Shown here: positions 45,678-53,627 of the stretch, piece after piece | How the letters are laid out: the number at the start of each line of letters is the position of its first letter | Numbering within the stretch: position 1 is the stretch's first letter | NCBI GenBank assembly: GCA_937889545.1 | Contig: CALAOT010000126.1 | Span: 1 to 64,000, forward strand | From: an uncultured Opitutaceae bacterium | Lineage (GTDB): Bacteria; Verrucomicrobiota; Verrucomicrobiia; Opitutales; Opitutaceae | Reading direction: 5' to 3' | Length of the DNA: 64,000 bases | Translations under genes and position numbers: made by a program | Notes under the pieces: generated by a model | Database searches by the model: none | Told to the model about the DNA's origin: nothing | Seen by the model: the letters and a program-made list of their open reading frames with translations, nothing else

Positions 45678-46094
45678 GGTTTTCATCGTTTCTCAAAGCA
45701 ATGATCGCTTCGTCCATCTACGGCATGAATACACGCTTCGCTTATTCCTCCCGCCAGCAACTTAAGCCAAGAGGCGGGGGGAAGGCGGGGCTGAAGCCCC
45801 GCCTCCCTCCCGCACCCCGTCTCCACCCCAATCCTTTTAGGATCTTTGTTCCGGAGGGGAGACAGCTTCGCTCCCTCCCCTTGAACCCCTCCCTCGGTTA
45901 CATCATCCGTGAGGCATCCAGTAACATTTTTCAGTGAGGCAATACGCGACGAGGTCTAATTGTCGCCGGGGGATCCTCTCTGTGAAATTCTTGTCCTAAC
46001 AAGAATCTTTGAATTTCGGCCAAAGTGTCTTGCGAGAAGAGGCGCAGGGCCCGTTTCCCCTTGCCTTGACATTCATATCTGGCGTTATAACTTA
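45678..46094. other. 417-bp region with GC-rich palindromes
   Basis: No gene is seen. It contains a perfect hairpin (45783-45804) and a second, weaker one at 45853-45878 (GGAGGG...CCCTCC), embedded in C-rich sequence. This looks like a palindromic repetitive element or a MITE. The rest is AT-richer and leads into the AbrB-Doc operator. Confidence 0.4.
45783..45804. repeat. perfect palindromic hairpin (REP-like)
   Basis: AGGCGGGGC, loop TGAA, GCCCCGCCT: a 9-bp perfect stem with a tetraloop. There is no T-run behind it, so it is not a classic terminator. Confidence 0.5.
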
Positions 46095-46114
46095 GATCAT
46101 AATCATTTATGATC
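46095..46114 (+). promoter_or_regulatory. putative autoregulatory operator of the AbrB-Doc module
   Basis: GATCATAA-TCAT-TTATGATC is a perfect 8-bp inverted repeat that overlaps the start codon of the antitoxin gene (ATG at 46109). Antitoxins of this class commonly repress their own operon through such palindromes. Confidence 0.5.
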
Positions 46115-46336
46115 CATGCCCTTAAACTTCGCCCCTTCGGCAGCTCTGTCGGAGTCATAATTCCTAAGGAAATCCTTGGAAGCCTAAACGTCGCGGAAGG
46201 AGACACAGTCTACCTCACCCAGGGCCAGGATGGTTACAGAGTTGTAGCGCACGATCCAAACTTCGCCAAGGCGATGGAGATCTACAAGGACGTGGCAAAG
46301 GAATACCGCAACACGCTTAGGGAGCTAGCCAAGTGA
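46109..46336 (+). CDS. AbrB/SpoVT-family antitoxin (partner of Doc toxin)
   Basis: The 75-residue protein has a swapped-hairpin AbrB domain (MIHALKLRPFGSSVGVIIPKE, LGSLNVAEGDTVYLTQ) and a helical C-terminus (FAKAMEIYKDVAKEYRNTLREL) that would wrap the toxin. It overlaps the toxin gene by 4 bp (GTGA), the standard type II arrangement. The palindrome over its start suggests autoregulation. It belongs to the rightmost part of element E1, next to the displaced tRNA half at 46827. Confidence 0.88.
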   Translation: MIHALKLRPFGSSVGVIIPKEILGSLNVAEGDTVYLTQGQDGYRVVAHDPNFAKAMEIYKDVAKEYRNTLRELAK

Positions 46337-46734
46337 AGGAGCCAGTTTGGCTGAGCCGGACAAAGGTCCTGGCATTCCATGAGGAGCAGCTGCGCGAGCA
46401 CGGAGGTCTGGGGGGCGTCCGCGATGAGAATGCGCTCGAGGGAACCGTTGCCCGTCCCTCAAATCTTTTCCACTACGAGAAGCCAGACCTCTCTGCGCTG
46501 GCGGCCGTCTACGCCCATGGGATCGCAAAAAACCATCCCTTCAGCGATGGCAACAAGCGTACGGCCTTTGTCTGCGCCGCCGTCTTCCTCGGATTGAATG
46601 GCGTCAAGCTCGCGCTTTCTGAACCAAGGGCGGTTGAAATGATGCTGGCTCTGGCGGCTGGAAAAATGAGCCAAGAGGACGTGGCGAAGCTCATCCGCGA
46701 GAACTCGGGCGCCATTCGCAAAGGCGAAGACTAG
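46333..46734 (+). CDS. doc: death-on-curing (Doc/Fic) family toxin
   Basis: The 133-residue protein starts with GTG inside the antitoxin stop. The Fic-type active motif HPFSDGNKRTAF is present in the middle. Doc proteins phosphorylate elongation factor Tu and stop translation when the antitoxin decays. The GN in HPFSDGNK (where P1 Doc has AN) is common in chromosomal members. The module ends about 35 bp before the conserved tRNA-Pro leader, the same arrangement as VapC and AbiEii in the following cassettes. Confidence 0.9.
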   Translation: MKEPVWLSRTKVLAFHEEQLREHGGLGGVRDENALEGTVARPSNLFHYEKPDLSALAAVYAHGIAKNHPFSDGNKRTAFVCAAVFLGLNGVKLALSEPRAVEMMLALAAGKMSQEDVAKLIRENSGAIRKGED

Positions 46735-46768
46735 GCGCAATACATAGCAAGGAACCACCTACCAGGCT

Positions 46769-46869
46769 CTTTTCTGCTTGCGACGAAACCCCCTCCGGAG
46801 CCCACTGCTCTCTCACGCGAGCAAGTCGGGGCGTAGCTTAGCCTGGTAGAGCGCTACGTTCGAGACGTA
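46769..46869 (+). repeat. displaced tRNA-Pro leader + 5' half, copy 2
   Basis: The leader begins CTTTTCTGCTTGCGAC and ends CTCACGCGAGCAAGT, 58 bp before the first tRNA base at 46827. The tRNA sequence then matches the intact gene through the anticodon stem, with loop TTCGAGA (one change), and stops at GACGTA. No T-arm or acceptor 3' strand follows. Confidence 0.85.
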
Positions 46870-46937
46870 CTAACTGTGAAATGATGGTCCACGACTTACA
46901 AACCATTTCACAGATTTCATGAAAGCATCTGTGAAAT
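46870..46937 (+). repeat. inverted-repeat arm after tRNA half 2 (left end of element E2)
   Basis: GTGAAATG (46876-46883) pairs with CATTTCAC (from 46904). CATTTCACAG (46904-46913) also pairs with CTGTGAAAT (46929-46937) over 9 bp, across a 15-bp spacer. The block is nearly identical to 47902-47963 outside the spacer. Confidence 0.8.
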
Positions 46938-47000
46938 CCATTTAAGGAATGGGCCTCCGCACTTCGACCTAAGTCGTTTTACATTTGATTTAGGTGAAGA

Positions 47001-47019
47001 GGATATACACCGTATATCC
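47001..47019 (+). promoter_or_regulatory. putative operator of the VapBC module
   Basis: GGATATAC-ACC-GTATATCC is a perfect 8-bp inverted repeat that directly abuts the ATG at 47020. The right arm could also serve as a -10 box, in which case translation would start at the internal ATG 47089. Confidence 0.5.
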
Positions 47020-47289
47020 ATGAAGACACTGACCATATCCCGCAAAACGAAACGTGTTTCGCCTGCGCTTGCTTCTGGTCCCGCACTGATGGGCAAGATA
47101 TTTAAGTCAGGCAACTCGGCAGCACTGCGTCTCCCCGCTGGCCTTGGTGTCTCTATCGGAAAATCCTTCGTCCTGACCCCAACGCCGTCCGGCTTTGTGG
47201 CCACCGACCCGGGCGATCTGGCTACGCGTCGCAAAGGGCTCGCTACCCTCTACGGGTCGGCACCCGATTTTCCCCTCCGCGAGCCGTGA
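47020..47289 (+). CDS. AbrB-type antitoxin of a VapBC module
   Basis: The 89-residue protein has its AbrB/MazE core at about 24-60 (MGKIFKSGNSAALRLPAG, SIGKSFVLTPTPSGFVATD) and a short C-terminal toxin-binding tail. The true start may be the internal ATG at 47089, where homologues usually begin; the N-terminal 23 residues have no family match. A second small palindrome, CGAAACGTGTTTCG, lies at 47048-47061. It is the upstream gene of the only operon in element E2. Confidence 0.8.
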   Translation: MKTLTISRKTKRVSPALASGPALMGKIFKSGNSAALRLPAGLGVSIGKSFVLTPTPSGFVATDPGDLATRRKGLATLYGSAPDFPLREP

Positions 47290-47301
47290 GCTTGTTAAAC
47301 A

Positions 47302-47709
47302 ATGATCTACCTGCCCGACACGAACGCCTTTTCTCGATTCTTACGCGGGAACAAGGAGAACGAGTCTCTTCGCGACCGAATCATTGCGGAGCTTCCGTTC
47401 TGCCGGATTTCTGCAATTGTTCTTAGTGAGCTAGAATACGGCGCGTCAAAGTCCGGCGTGCCGGTCCATCGCGAACGCGTCGCTCGGCTTCGCTCGATGA
47501 TTCCTGATGTGGCCGCCTTTGATGCGGACTCGGCAGCTTACGCCGGCAACGTCAGGGCCTATCTTGCGAATCTTAAGCCGAATACTCAGCCCATCGGCCA
47601 TTACGATGCCCTGCTCGCCGGGCAGGCCCTCGCCCTTGGGGCCTGCGTAGTGACTGATAATTTGAGTGAATTTCGCCGCGTGCCGGGACTCATCGTTGAG
47701 AATTGGTAG
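47302..47709 (+). CDS. vapC: VapC-like PIN-domain ribonuclease toxin
   Basis: The 135-residue PIN-domain protein has acidic active-site residues in MIYLPDTNAFSRF (D6), LSELEYG (E43) and IGHYDALLAGQAL (D101), with the closing VVTDNLSEFRRV motif. VapC toxins cut tRNA or rRNA. It lies 12 bp after its antitoxin. Its stop is 85 bp before the next conserved tRNA-Pro leader, so the pair makes up nearly the whole of the roughly 1-kb cassette E2. Confidence 0.92.
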   Translation: MIYLPDTNAFSRFLRGNKENESLRDRIIAELPFCRISAIVLSELEYGASKSGVPVHRERVARLRSMIPDVAAFDADSAAYAGNVRAYLANLKPNTQPIGHYDALLAGQALALGACVVTDNLSEFRRVPGLIVENW

Positions 47710-47794
47710 GGGGTGCGGGGCGCCTGCCGCTATTCTTCGGCAATGACCTTGGAATGAAATTTCTGATGCCCTTGCATCCTGACGAGACGGGTGC

Positions 47795-47895
47795 CTTTTC
47801 TGCTTGCGGACAACACGCGCCCAGAGCCTACTCGTCGCTCACGCGAGCAAGTCGGGGCGTAGCTTAGCCTGGTAGAGCGCTACGTTCGGGACGTA
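47795..47895 (+). repeat. displaced tRNA-Pro leader + 5' half, copy 3
   Basis: The leader starts CTTTTCTGCTTGCGGAC, 58 bp before the tRNA base at 47853. The tRNA 5' half is identical to that of the intact gene at 52465 through GGGACGTA, then diverges. This is the least decayed displaced half, consistent with being the most recent. Confidence 0.88.
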
Positions 47896-47963
47896 CCGAT
47901 GGTGAAATGATGGTCAACGACTTACAAATCATTTCACAGTTTCTGAGAAAAAAACTGTGAAAT
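47896..47963 (+). repeat. inverted-repeat arm after tRNA half 3 (left end of element E3)
   Basis: GTGAAATG (47902-47909), CATTTCACAG (47930-47939) and CTGTGAAAT (47955-47963) recur with the same spacing as in the previous arm. The inner spacer differs completely (TTTCTGAGAAAAAAA here) while the paired arms are kept. Confidence 0.82.
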
Positions 47964-48000
47964 CTCGTAGGGAAGGAGACACGCAATTCTACGGGCGTCG

Positions 48001-50448
48001 TTATTCGAAATCCAACTGCCCGGTGATGTCATCTTGGTCCATCACCATGCGATAACCCATCTGCCGGTAGGCGCCGCTTCTCCGGCGGAACATCACCGCC
48101 GTGAGCGGATTCCCTTCGTCCAAATAGTCGTAAATGCGAATCTCACGCTTGTCCGTGTGAAAGCGATGCAAGCGGCCAGCGTACTGGACGAGGCGGCCCC
48201 CGAATGAAAGGGGCATTGCGAGAAAAAGAGTGTCCAAGCGGGGAAGATCGAAACCCTCCCCAATCAAGGAGGTGGTGGCAAGCAACACGAATTGCCTGCC
48301 CCTTTCGAAACGACGATCGATATCCTCCCGAATTGCTTGCCGCTGCTTCTTTCCGATACCGCTTTCAAGCCGATAGATTGCCGTATCGGAATGGCCAATC
48401 TGAGCCTTGATTTCAGCTTCGAGCTTTTCGAGATGAGTCTTCCGATCGGAGAGCACAAGCGGGCAGCGCCCCCCATCGAGGGCTGCATGAACGTCACTTG
48501 CGATTTGCTTTGCCCTTCCGACGTCCGCCACGAGGGCCTCCCAAACGGCGTGGAGCGGCGGACGCTGTCCAAGGTTATCCGGCATATGAAATGAGCTTCG
48601 CCGGACGTAAACCGTTTTAGGCGCCGTGTCGCCGGTCGTGGTTTTGATCGTGTGGCGGACGGGGCCGCATTGCAAATGGATCAGTTTTTCGAGTCCGTCT
48701 TTTCGGAGGGGCGTCGCAGTTAGGCCGAGAATCTTCCGCGATGGGCATGCCTTGAGGAGCGCTTCAAAGGTGACGGCCGGCACGTGATGGCACTCATCAA
48801 CGACCACCAAGCCGTACCCCTGAAAGAATGCCGCATAATCTTCGATGCGAGCGAGGCTGGGAAGCATCGCAATGTCGAGTTTCTGGGTAAGCCGCCGGGT
48901 GGCTCCACGCCAGACGCCGACTTCTTTCCGTTTTGCTATTCCGAGGAAATGCCCGAGCTCCTTGCGCCACTGATCGAACAGAACGGTGCGGTGGACCAGC
49001 ACCAGGGTTGAGGTCCGATGGTGAGCGATCAAGGCACAGCCCATGACCGTCTTGCCGGCGCCCGGGGGCGCGCAAAGGACGCCGTAGTCATGCTTGGCCA
49101 TTTCCTGGACGGCTGCTTCCTGCTCGGATCGCAATTCGCCGTGGAACGTCCAGCGCGCCCGTCTGCCATCGGAACGTGCATCCTGGATCGTCACGTTGGC
49201 ACCGGCGGACTCCAGAACCGCCACAGCGTCTTCCATCGCTCCACGAGGGAGTACCAGCCGGTCCGGATGCCACTCGCCGGCGAAAATGAATCTCGGCGTG
49301 TCGTATGTTGCGAAGCGCAGCCGGAGTTTGTGGTGGAAAACTGGATTGGCAAACGTCGCCAGTCGCTTGAGCGCGGCCAGTACGGCCGCAGGAATCGTCC
49401 GTGAAATGTGCAGACGAGAGTCGAAGCGCAGGGTCACGTCGCCGGAGATCATTCCTGCCTTGATCATCGGACGGGACAAATCCAGCGCGCACTCATCGCT
49501 TTCTAGCGCAAAAGCGACGTCATCGTTCTTGGCAGGCGTGAGTGCCGCGATTGGCGCCATTTGGCCAAGAATTCTGTCTAAGTCCTCACGGCGGAGTCGG
49601 TGAACCGTCGACAGGAATGCCCACTGGTCCAGGCGCGGTTCTAGGTTGTCGTCCAGGAACACCGTATTCCCCTTTTTCCTGGATTCTCCAGCAAGCGGTA
49701 GCGCAATGAGGTTGCCAAAGCCGCCTTTGGGCATCGTGTCCTGATTCGGAAACAGTCGGTCATAGGCGTTCAGACTCATCGTCGGCCGTAAGGCCGATGC
49801 CTTGGCGATCAGGATTGTCCCCAACTGCCGCGCCAGGGCTGCCGGCACGGGTTCAGCAAAGAAAATCCAGGCATGGGCTCCGTTGCCAGACCGCGACCGT
49901 TCTGTCGCGGCGGTCACCCCGGATTTTTGGGCCGCTTCCCGGTAAGCGAGGACGTTTTCTCGCCATCCCTCACCATCGAAATCGGCGGCAAGGAAGATGC
50001 ACGAATCATCCGGCCGTAGTGCGTAGATACCAATTGCCTGCTGTCCGCGAAGATGTTTTTCGATGACGTGGTCGTCCAATGGGAGAAGCCGTTTCCCGGA
50101 TCCTCCGGTCACGTGGTCATTTATGTACGCCGGCGAATAGCCCTTTTTGCCAGAGCTGAGATTTTCCCAGAACTTCGGATAGACATCGCGCCTAGCGCCA
50201 AATAGTTCGAGAAATAGGGCGATTTTTTCTTCGGGCCTCAACGCCGGCGAGGAACGGTCGGCGCGGTCGAAACCTTCGAACAATGAGCTCGGCTCAAGTT
50301 GAAGCTTAATCAGTTCCTGTTCCTTTGCGTTCTTTTGAGCATCAAGCGCCTCAATCTCCTGACGCAATTTTGAAACCTTGGCTGTGCGGAGAGATTCCGT
50401 GCCCGTCGCCGAGCGACTTTCGATGTTGTTCTGGATTGGCGTATCCAT
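48001..50448 (-). CDS. TOTE-type conflict protein: AEP primase domain fused to SF2 helicase
   Basis: The 815-residue protein has an N-terminal coiled coil (about 25-50) and an archaeo-eukaryotic primase domain (about 65-290) with LAADFDGEGW (D156, D158) and SGNGAHAW (187-194). A linker region follows, then a full superfamily 2 helicase: Walker A APPGAGKT (460-467), DECHH (551-555), GLTATPLRKDG, ATTSLIGEGFDLPRLD and QYAGRLHR. The combination matches the TOTE conflict systems described computationally as NTP-dependent defence systems. No separate nuclease effector is adjacent; the divergent neighbour is an AbiE pair. It is the largest gene of element E3. Confidence 0.85.
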   Translation of the reverse strand: MDTPIQNNIESRSATGTESLRTAKVSKLRQEIEALDAQKNAKEQELIKLQLEPSSLFEGFDRADRSSPALRPEEKIALFLELFGARRDVYPKFWENLSSGKKGYSPAYINDHVTGGSGKRLLPLDDHVIEKHLRGQQAIGIYALRPDDSCIFLAADFDGEGWRENVLAYREAAQKSGVTAATERSRSGNGAHAWIFFAEPVPAALARQLGTILIAKASALRPTMSLNAYDRLFPNQDTMPKGGFGNLIALPLAGESRKKGNTVFLDDNLEPRLDQWAFLSTVHRLRREDLDRILGQMAPIAALTPAKNDDVAFALESDECALDLSRPMIKAGMISGDVTLRFDSRLHISRTIPAAVLAALKRLATFANPVFHHKLRLRFATYDTPRFIFAGEWHPDRLVLPRGAMEDAVAVLESAGANVTIQDARSDGRRARWTFHGELRSEQEAAVQEMAKHDYGVLCAPPGAGKTVMGCALIAHHRTSTLVLVHRTVLFDQWRKELGHFLGIAKRKEVGVWRGATRRLTQKLDIAMLPSLARIEDYAAFFQGYGLVVVDECHHVPAVTFEALLKACPSRKILGLTATPLRKDGLEKLIHLQCGPVRHTIKTTTGDTAPKTVYVRRSSFHMPDNLGQRPPLHAVWEALVADVGRAKQIASDVHAALDGGRCPLVLSDRKTHLEKLEAEIKAQIGHSDTAIYRLESGIGKKQRQAIREDIDRRFERGRQFVLLATTSLIGEGFDLPRLDTLFLAMPLSFGGRLVQYAGRLHRFHTDKREIRIYDYLDEGNPLTAVMFRRRSGAYRQMGYRMVMDQDDITGQLDFE

Positions 50449-50637
50449 GCACTGTTATCGGGTAATTTATTACCCCGGTCCTGCATTAGCAGGAATAGGT
50501 TTCGCGAGGAGTGCCACTTCCAAAAATTGCTGGTTGATGCCTTCAACAACGGATGGTTGCTGACTTCGATTAGGCGGGTCGGTTAGGTGACGTCTTGGCC
50601 TCGCGCGATTCTCAGCGCGATAAAAATTAGCTCGAGT

Positions 50638-50667
50638 TGTCACTAAAATGACGCATTGTTTGTGACA
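50638..50667 (+). promoter_or_regulatory. putative AbiEi operator/promoter
   Basis: TGTCAC (50638-50643) and GTGACA (50662-50667) form an inverted repeat around a -10-like TAAAAT (50644-50649), just ahead of the abiEi start. AbiEi antitoxins are known to bind inverted repeats in their own promoter. Confidence 0.45.
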
Positions 50668-50677
50668 TTAACTCTCT

Positions 50678-51298
50678 ATGAAAACATCTTATCCAATTGA
50701 TGAGAAGATAATAAGGTCTATGTGGTCGAGCAATCATCCTTTACCAAAAACTTGTAAGGATTTCTCCGCTATCGGCAAGCCTGCTGCGATTCGGCAAGCC
50801 TTGGTGCGCCTAACAAAATCGGGCAAGCTTAAGCGCATCCGGCGGGGCTTTTACGAGCGGCCCCGCTTCCATCCAATCATTGGCCAAAGCACATCCAGTT
50901 CGATGGATGTGGCACGCGCGATCTTGGAATCTCGTCATGCTCCTTGGCAGGTGTCGGGCGCAACGGCGGCAAACCTGCTAGGCCTCTCCGAGCAGGTACC
51001 CGGACAATTGGTCATCAAGACGACTGCCAGCATCCCGCCTGTAACGCTCGGTAATTCGCAGATCAAATTCCAGCGCGTCGCACCCAGCAGTCTAATTGGG
51101 GCCGGTACCGAGGCTGGCACCGTCATTCAAGCGGTTCGCCACCTGGGTCCTGGGGGACTTGAACCCATACAGAGGGATCGCTTACGCCGGAGTCTCAAGG
51201 CAAGGACGAAGCGAGAGCTTAAAAAGCTCGCCCCAGAGCTTCCTCAGTGGATGCAACCGATCGTGAATCAAATTAGTGTCGAATCGGAAATGCCATGA
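50678..51298 (+). CDS. abiEi: AbiEi antitoxin (type IV toxin-antitoxin, DUF6088)
   Basis: The 206-residue protein has an N-terminal winged helix-turn-helix (FSAIGKPAAIRQALVRLTKSGKLKRIRRGFYERP) and a C-terminal antitoxin domain (WQVSGATAANLLGLSEQVPG, VIQAVRHLGPGGL). AbiEi represses the operon and blocks the nucleotidyltransferase toxin without stable binding. It overlaps abiEii by 4 bp (ATGA). The pair gives phage abortive infection in characterised cases. It sits divergently from the TOTE protein in element E3. Confidence 0.88.
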   Translation: MKTSYPIDEKIIRSMWSSNHPLPKTCKDFSAIGKPAAIRQALVRLTKSGKLKRIRRGFYERPRFHPIIGQSTSSSMDVARAILESRHAPWQVSGATAANLLGLSEQVPGQLVIKTTASIPPVTLGNSQIKFQRVAPSSLIGAGTEAGTVIQAVRHLGPGGLEPIQRDRLRRSLKARTKRELKKLAPELPQWMQPIVNQISVESEMP

Positions 51299-52323
51299 AC
51301 TCGGTTCTTGCCCTCAGCGACCGGGAGCGAGCGGAGCTCTTTAGCGCCACAGCTCGGAAGCTTGGCTTCAGCAACGAGGCTATCGCCGAGAAGGATTTCT
51401 GGGTCTGTTGGACCCTAGGGCAGCTCTTTCAGGGAATACCGGGTATCGGCGACCACCTGGTGTTCAAGGGAGGAACATCTCTTTCGAAAGTTTACCGAGC
51501 GATCAATCGATTTTCCGAGGACGTGGACATAACTGTCGGCCGTGAACTATTGGGTTTTGACAGTGACGAACACGCCCCGGAGAAGGCTGCAAACAAAAGC
51601 CAGGCGAAGAAGAAGACCGAACAGCTCGTGGCCGCATGCGGCCGTTGGGTAGCAGGGGACTTCAAGACTCAACTTGAGTCTAGGACCCGCGACGCGATCG
51701 GATCCGGACCTTGGAAATACAGCGTGGACGATACAGATGAGCTGACCCTGCTTTTTCGGTATCCGAGCGCATTGCCGACGCCGATCGGTGGCTCGTACAT
51801 CTCACGAGTGGTGCGAATAGAATGCGGTGCGAAGGCAGACCTCTGGCCGGTAACTACGGCGATCATTACACCTTATGTTGCAGAAGCCTATCCCCGCATC
51901 ACTGACACCTCGGTGCCGGTCCGAGCGTTGGCGATCGAACGGACGTTTTGGGAAAAGGCGACCATCCTTCACGCCGAGGCCCACCGTCCTAAGGAGAAGC
52001 TTTTCACCAAAAATTACTCGAGACATTACGCGGACATGGCCGCCCTCGCCGATCACGAAGGAGGTAAGAGGGCCCTCGCAGACTCGGGTCTCCGTACGCA
52101 TGTCGTGGCATTCAAGGAGGCGTTTTATCGCAACTCCTGGACTAACTTCGCGACGGCGATTCCGGGCACCTTCAATCTGCTTCCGGCTCCGGACCACCTT
52201 GGCGCCCTTGAGGGCGACTACCAACGCATGCGTAGGGAAATGTATTACGGGCCGTCGTTGGAATGGGCGGAGATCCTGAGAAGGCTGGGCACCCTAAAGG
52301 ATGAGATCAATTCATCAGGTTAA
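51295..52323 (+). CDS. abiEii: AbiEii nucleotidyltransferase toxin
   Basis: The 342-residue protein has the nucleotidyltransferase motifs typical of AbiEii: FKGGTSLSK (58-66) and RFSEDVDIT (72-80) with catalytic D76 and D78, plus the later RIECGAKADLWP and ERTFWEKATILHAEAHRPK segments. The toxin adds nucleotides to tRNA acceptor stems in studied members. Its stop is 84 bp before the leader of the intact tRNA-Pro. A tRNA-modifying toxin beside a tRNA gene is probably a consequence of the integration site. Confidence 0.9.
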   Translation: MNSVLALSDRERAELFSATARKLGFSNEAIAEKDFWVCWTLGQLFQGIPGIGDHLVFKGGTSLSKVYRAINRFSEDVDITVGRELLGFDSDEHAPEKAANKSQAKKKTEQLVAACGRWVAGDFKTQLESRTRDAIGSGPWKYSVDDTDELTLLFRYPSALPTPIGGSYISRVVRIECGAKADLWPVTTAIITPYVAEAYPRITDTSVPVRALAIERTFWEKATILHAEAHRPKEKLFTKNYSRHYADMAALADHEGGKRALADSGLRTHVVAFKEAFYRNSWTNFATAIPGTFNLLPAPDHLGALEGDYQRMRREMYYGPSLEWAEILRRLGTLKDEINSSG

Positions 52324-52407
52324 GGGGCCAAGATTTGCTACGGTATTTCACCGTCTTGCTGAGGACACCGACATTTTCGTCCATTCACCGGAACCGATAA
52401 ACCGGTC

Positions 52408-52464
52408 CTTTTCTGCTTGCGACCGTACCCCTCCCCTAGCCTACTCAACTCTCACGCGAAAAGT
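52408..52464 (+). promoter_or_regulatory. leader/promoter of the intact tRNA-Pro gene
   Basis: The block CTTTTCTGCTTGCGAC ... CTCACGCGAAAAGT is shared with the displaced copies at 46769 and 47795 at nearly the same distance from the tRNA (57-58 bp). TTGCGA at 52417-52422 is a possible -35, with TACTCA/CTACTC about 17-19 bp on as a weak -10. Its conservation between copies suggests the elements carry a promoter for the tRNA. Confidence 0.55.
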
Positions 52465-52541
<77 letters not shown>

Positions 52542-52786
52542 TTTTCCGGTCACCGCCGGATGAGTCCGGCTGCGTCCCAGTACGTCTAAGCGAGACAAGA
52601 GCAGTTGTTTCCAAAAAGGCAAGCCGACACCGCCCGAGACAGCCTAAGACGCCGCGCGACCCGAAAAGACCGCGCCATGTGACAGCCTGTGTGACAACCT
52701 CCCGGCTTTCAATCCGCGCATATTCACCGTTTACCGTCGGGCACTCGTTTCCGACTTTGCGAACTTCGATCTGAACCGTTGCCGCA

Positions 52787-53554
52787 TTACTTCAAATCTT
52801 CTACTCTTTTCACTTCCTTGATAAGATGAAGAATGTCGTCTCTCAAAACCTCATATTTTTTGTCCAGCTTTTCCAATATTTCCAAAACCCGCCCAATTGT
52901 AAATGCAGTTAATATTACCTGCTCTGGCGTTTTTAACAGGCTCTTGAGGTCGCCTAGAAGCTTCATGATTCGGCGATCATCCCCGTCAATCACAGCCAAG
53001 TTTAGCATCCCGACGTAAGCTGATAGCGTGTTGCCTAGTACCCCCTTGCTAATCCAATCCATTGCGTCGAGTTCGAGAAAATTATACTCGAACTCCCTCA
53101 ATTTCCCCTGCAAGGCATTTGTCTCACTTCTAAGCCGATCGAGCAGATTTTCAATCTGCGCGTCCACCTTGCCATTTAGCTGCTTATCGATTTCCGCCAT
53201 TTTCACCGCAATTAGCTGCTCCGAATTCTCGCGATGCTCTTTGGCAAGACTGGTTACCGTCGCTCGAAGTTCCTCAAACTCTCTCTTGTGAACCCGGTAG
53301 TTCGACAGCCATTGGGCGCCAAGGAGCAACGCAAATACCCCTGTGGTGATCCCTATCGACCAGTACGAGGTTTCAAGCACCCGCTCGTTGTATTTCTCCG
53401 ACGCGGCCAACTGCGCTTTCAGGACAGTAATTTCTTCGGTTGAGTTCAACGTTGGAGCCGGTGTCGGCACCGATGTCACAACCGTTGAAGGCGGCTCAGC
53501 CACCGAAAGTGATACGATTCCAAGCGTTAGTAAAATATAGATGACCCGTGACAT
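52787..53554 (-). CDS. membrane protein with signal sequence and coiled coil, element E4 cargo
   Basis: The 255-residue protein begins MSRVIYILLTLGIVSLSVAE (signal peptide). A Thr/Pro-rich stretch follows, then a second hydrophobic helix (YWSIGITTGVFALLLGAQWL, about 66-85), then about 170 residues of mostly coiled-coil helix (KEHRENSEQLIAVKMAEIDK, IENLLDRLRSETNALQGKL). No known domain is recognised. ATG 53554 was chosen because the signal peptide begins there; the frame is open to 53614. It lies downstream of the broken integrase and may be cargo of the element. Confidence 0.6.
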   Translation of the reverse strand: MSRVIYILLTLGIVSLSVAEPPSTVVTSVPTPAPTLNSTEEITVLKAQLAASEKYNERVLETSYWSIGITTGVFALLLGAQWLSNYRVHKREFEELRATVTSLAKEHRENSEQLIAVKMAEIDKQLNGKVDAQIENLLDRLRSETNALQGKLREFEYNFLELDAMDWISKGVLGNTLSAYVGMLNLAVIDGDDRRIMKLLGDLKSLLKTPEQVILTAFTIGRVLEILEKLDKKYEVLRDDILHLIKEVKRVEDLK

Positions 53555-53627
53555 ACCGGACGAGCCAATAAGCTTTCGATGGAAATCGAGCCAGCTAAAA
53601 CCGAGGCTCCGCAATTAAGATCACCTA

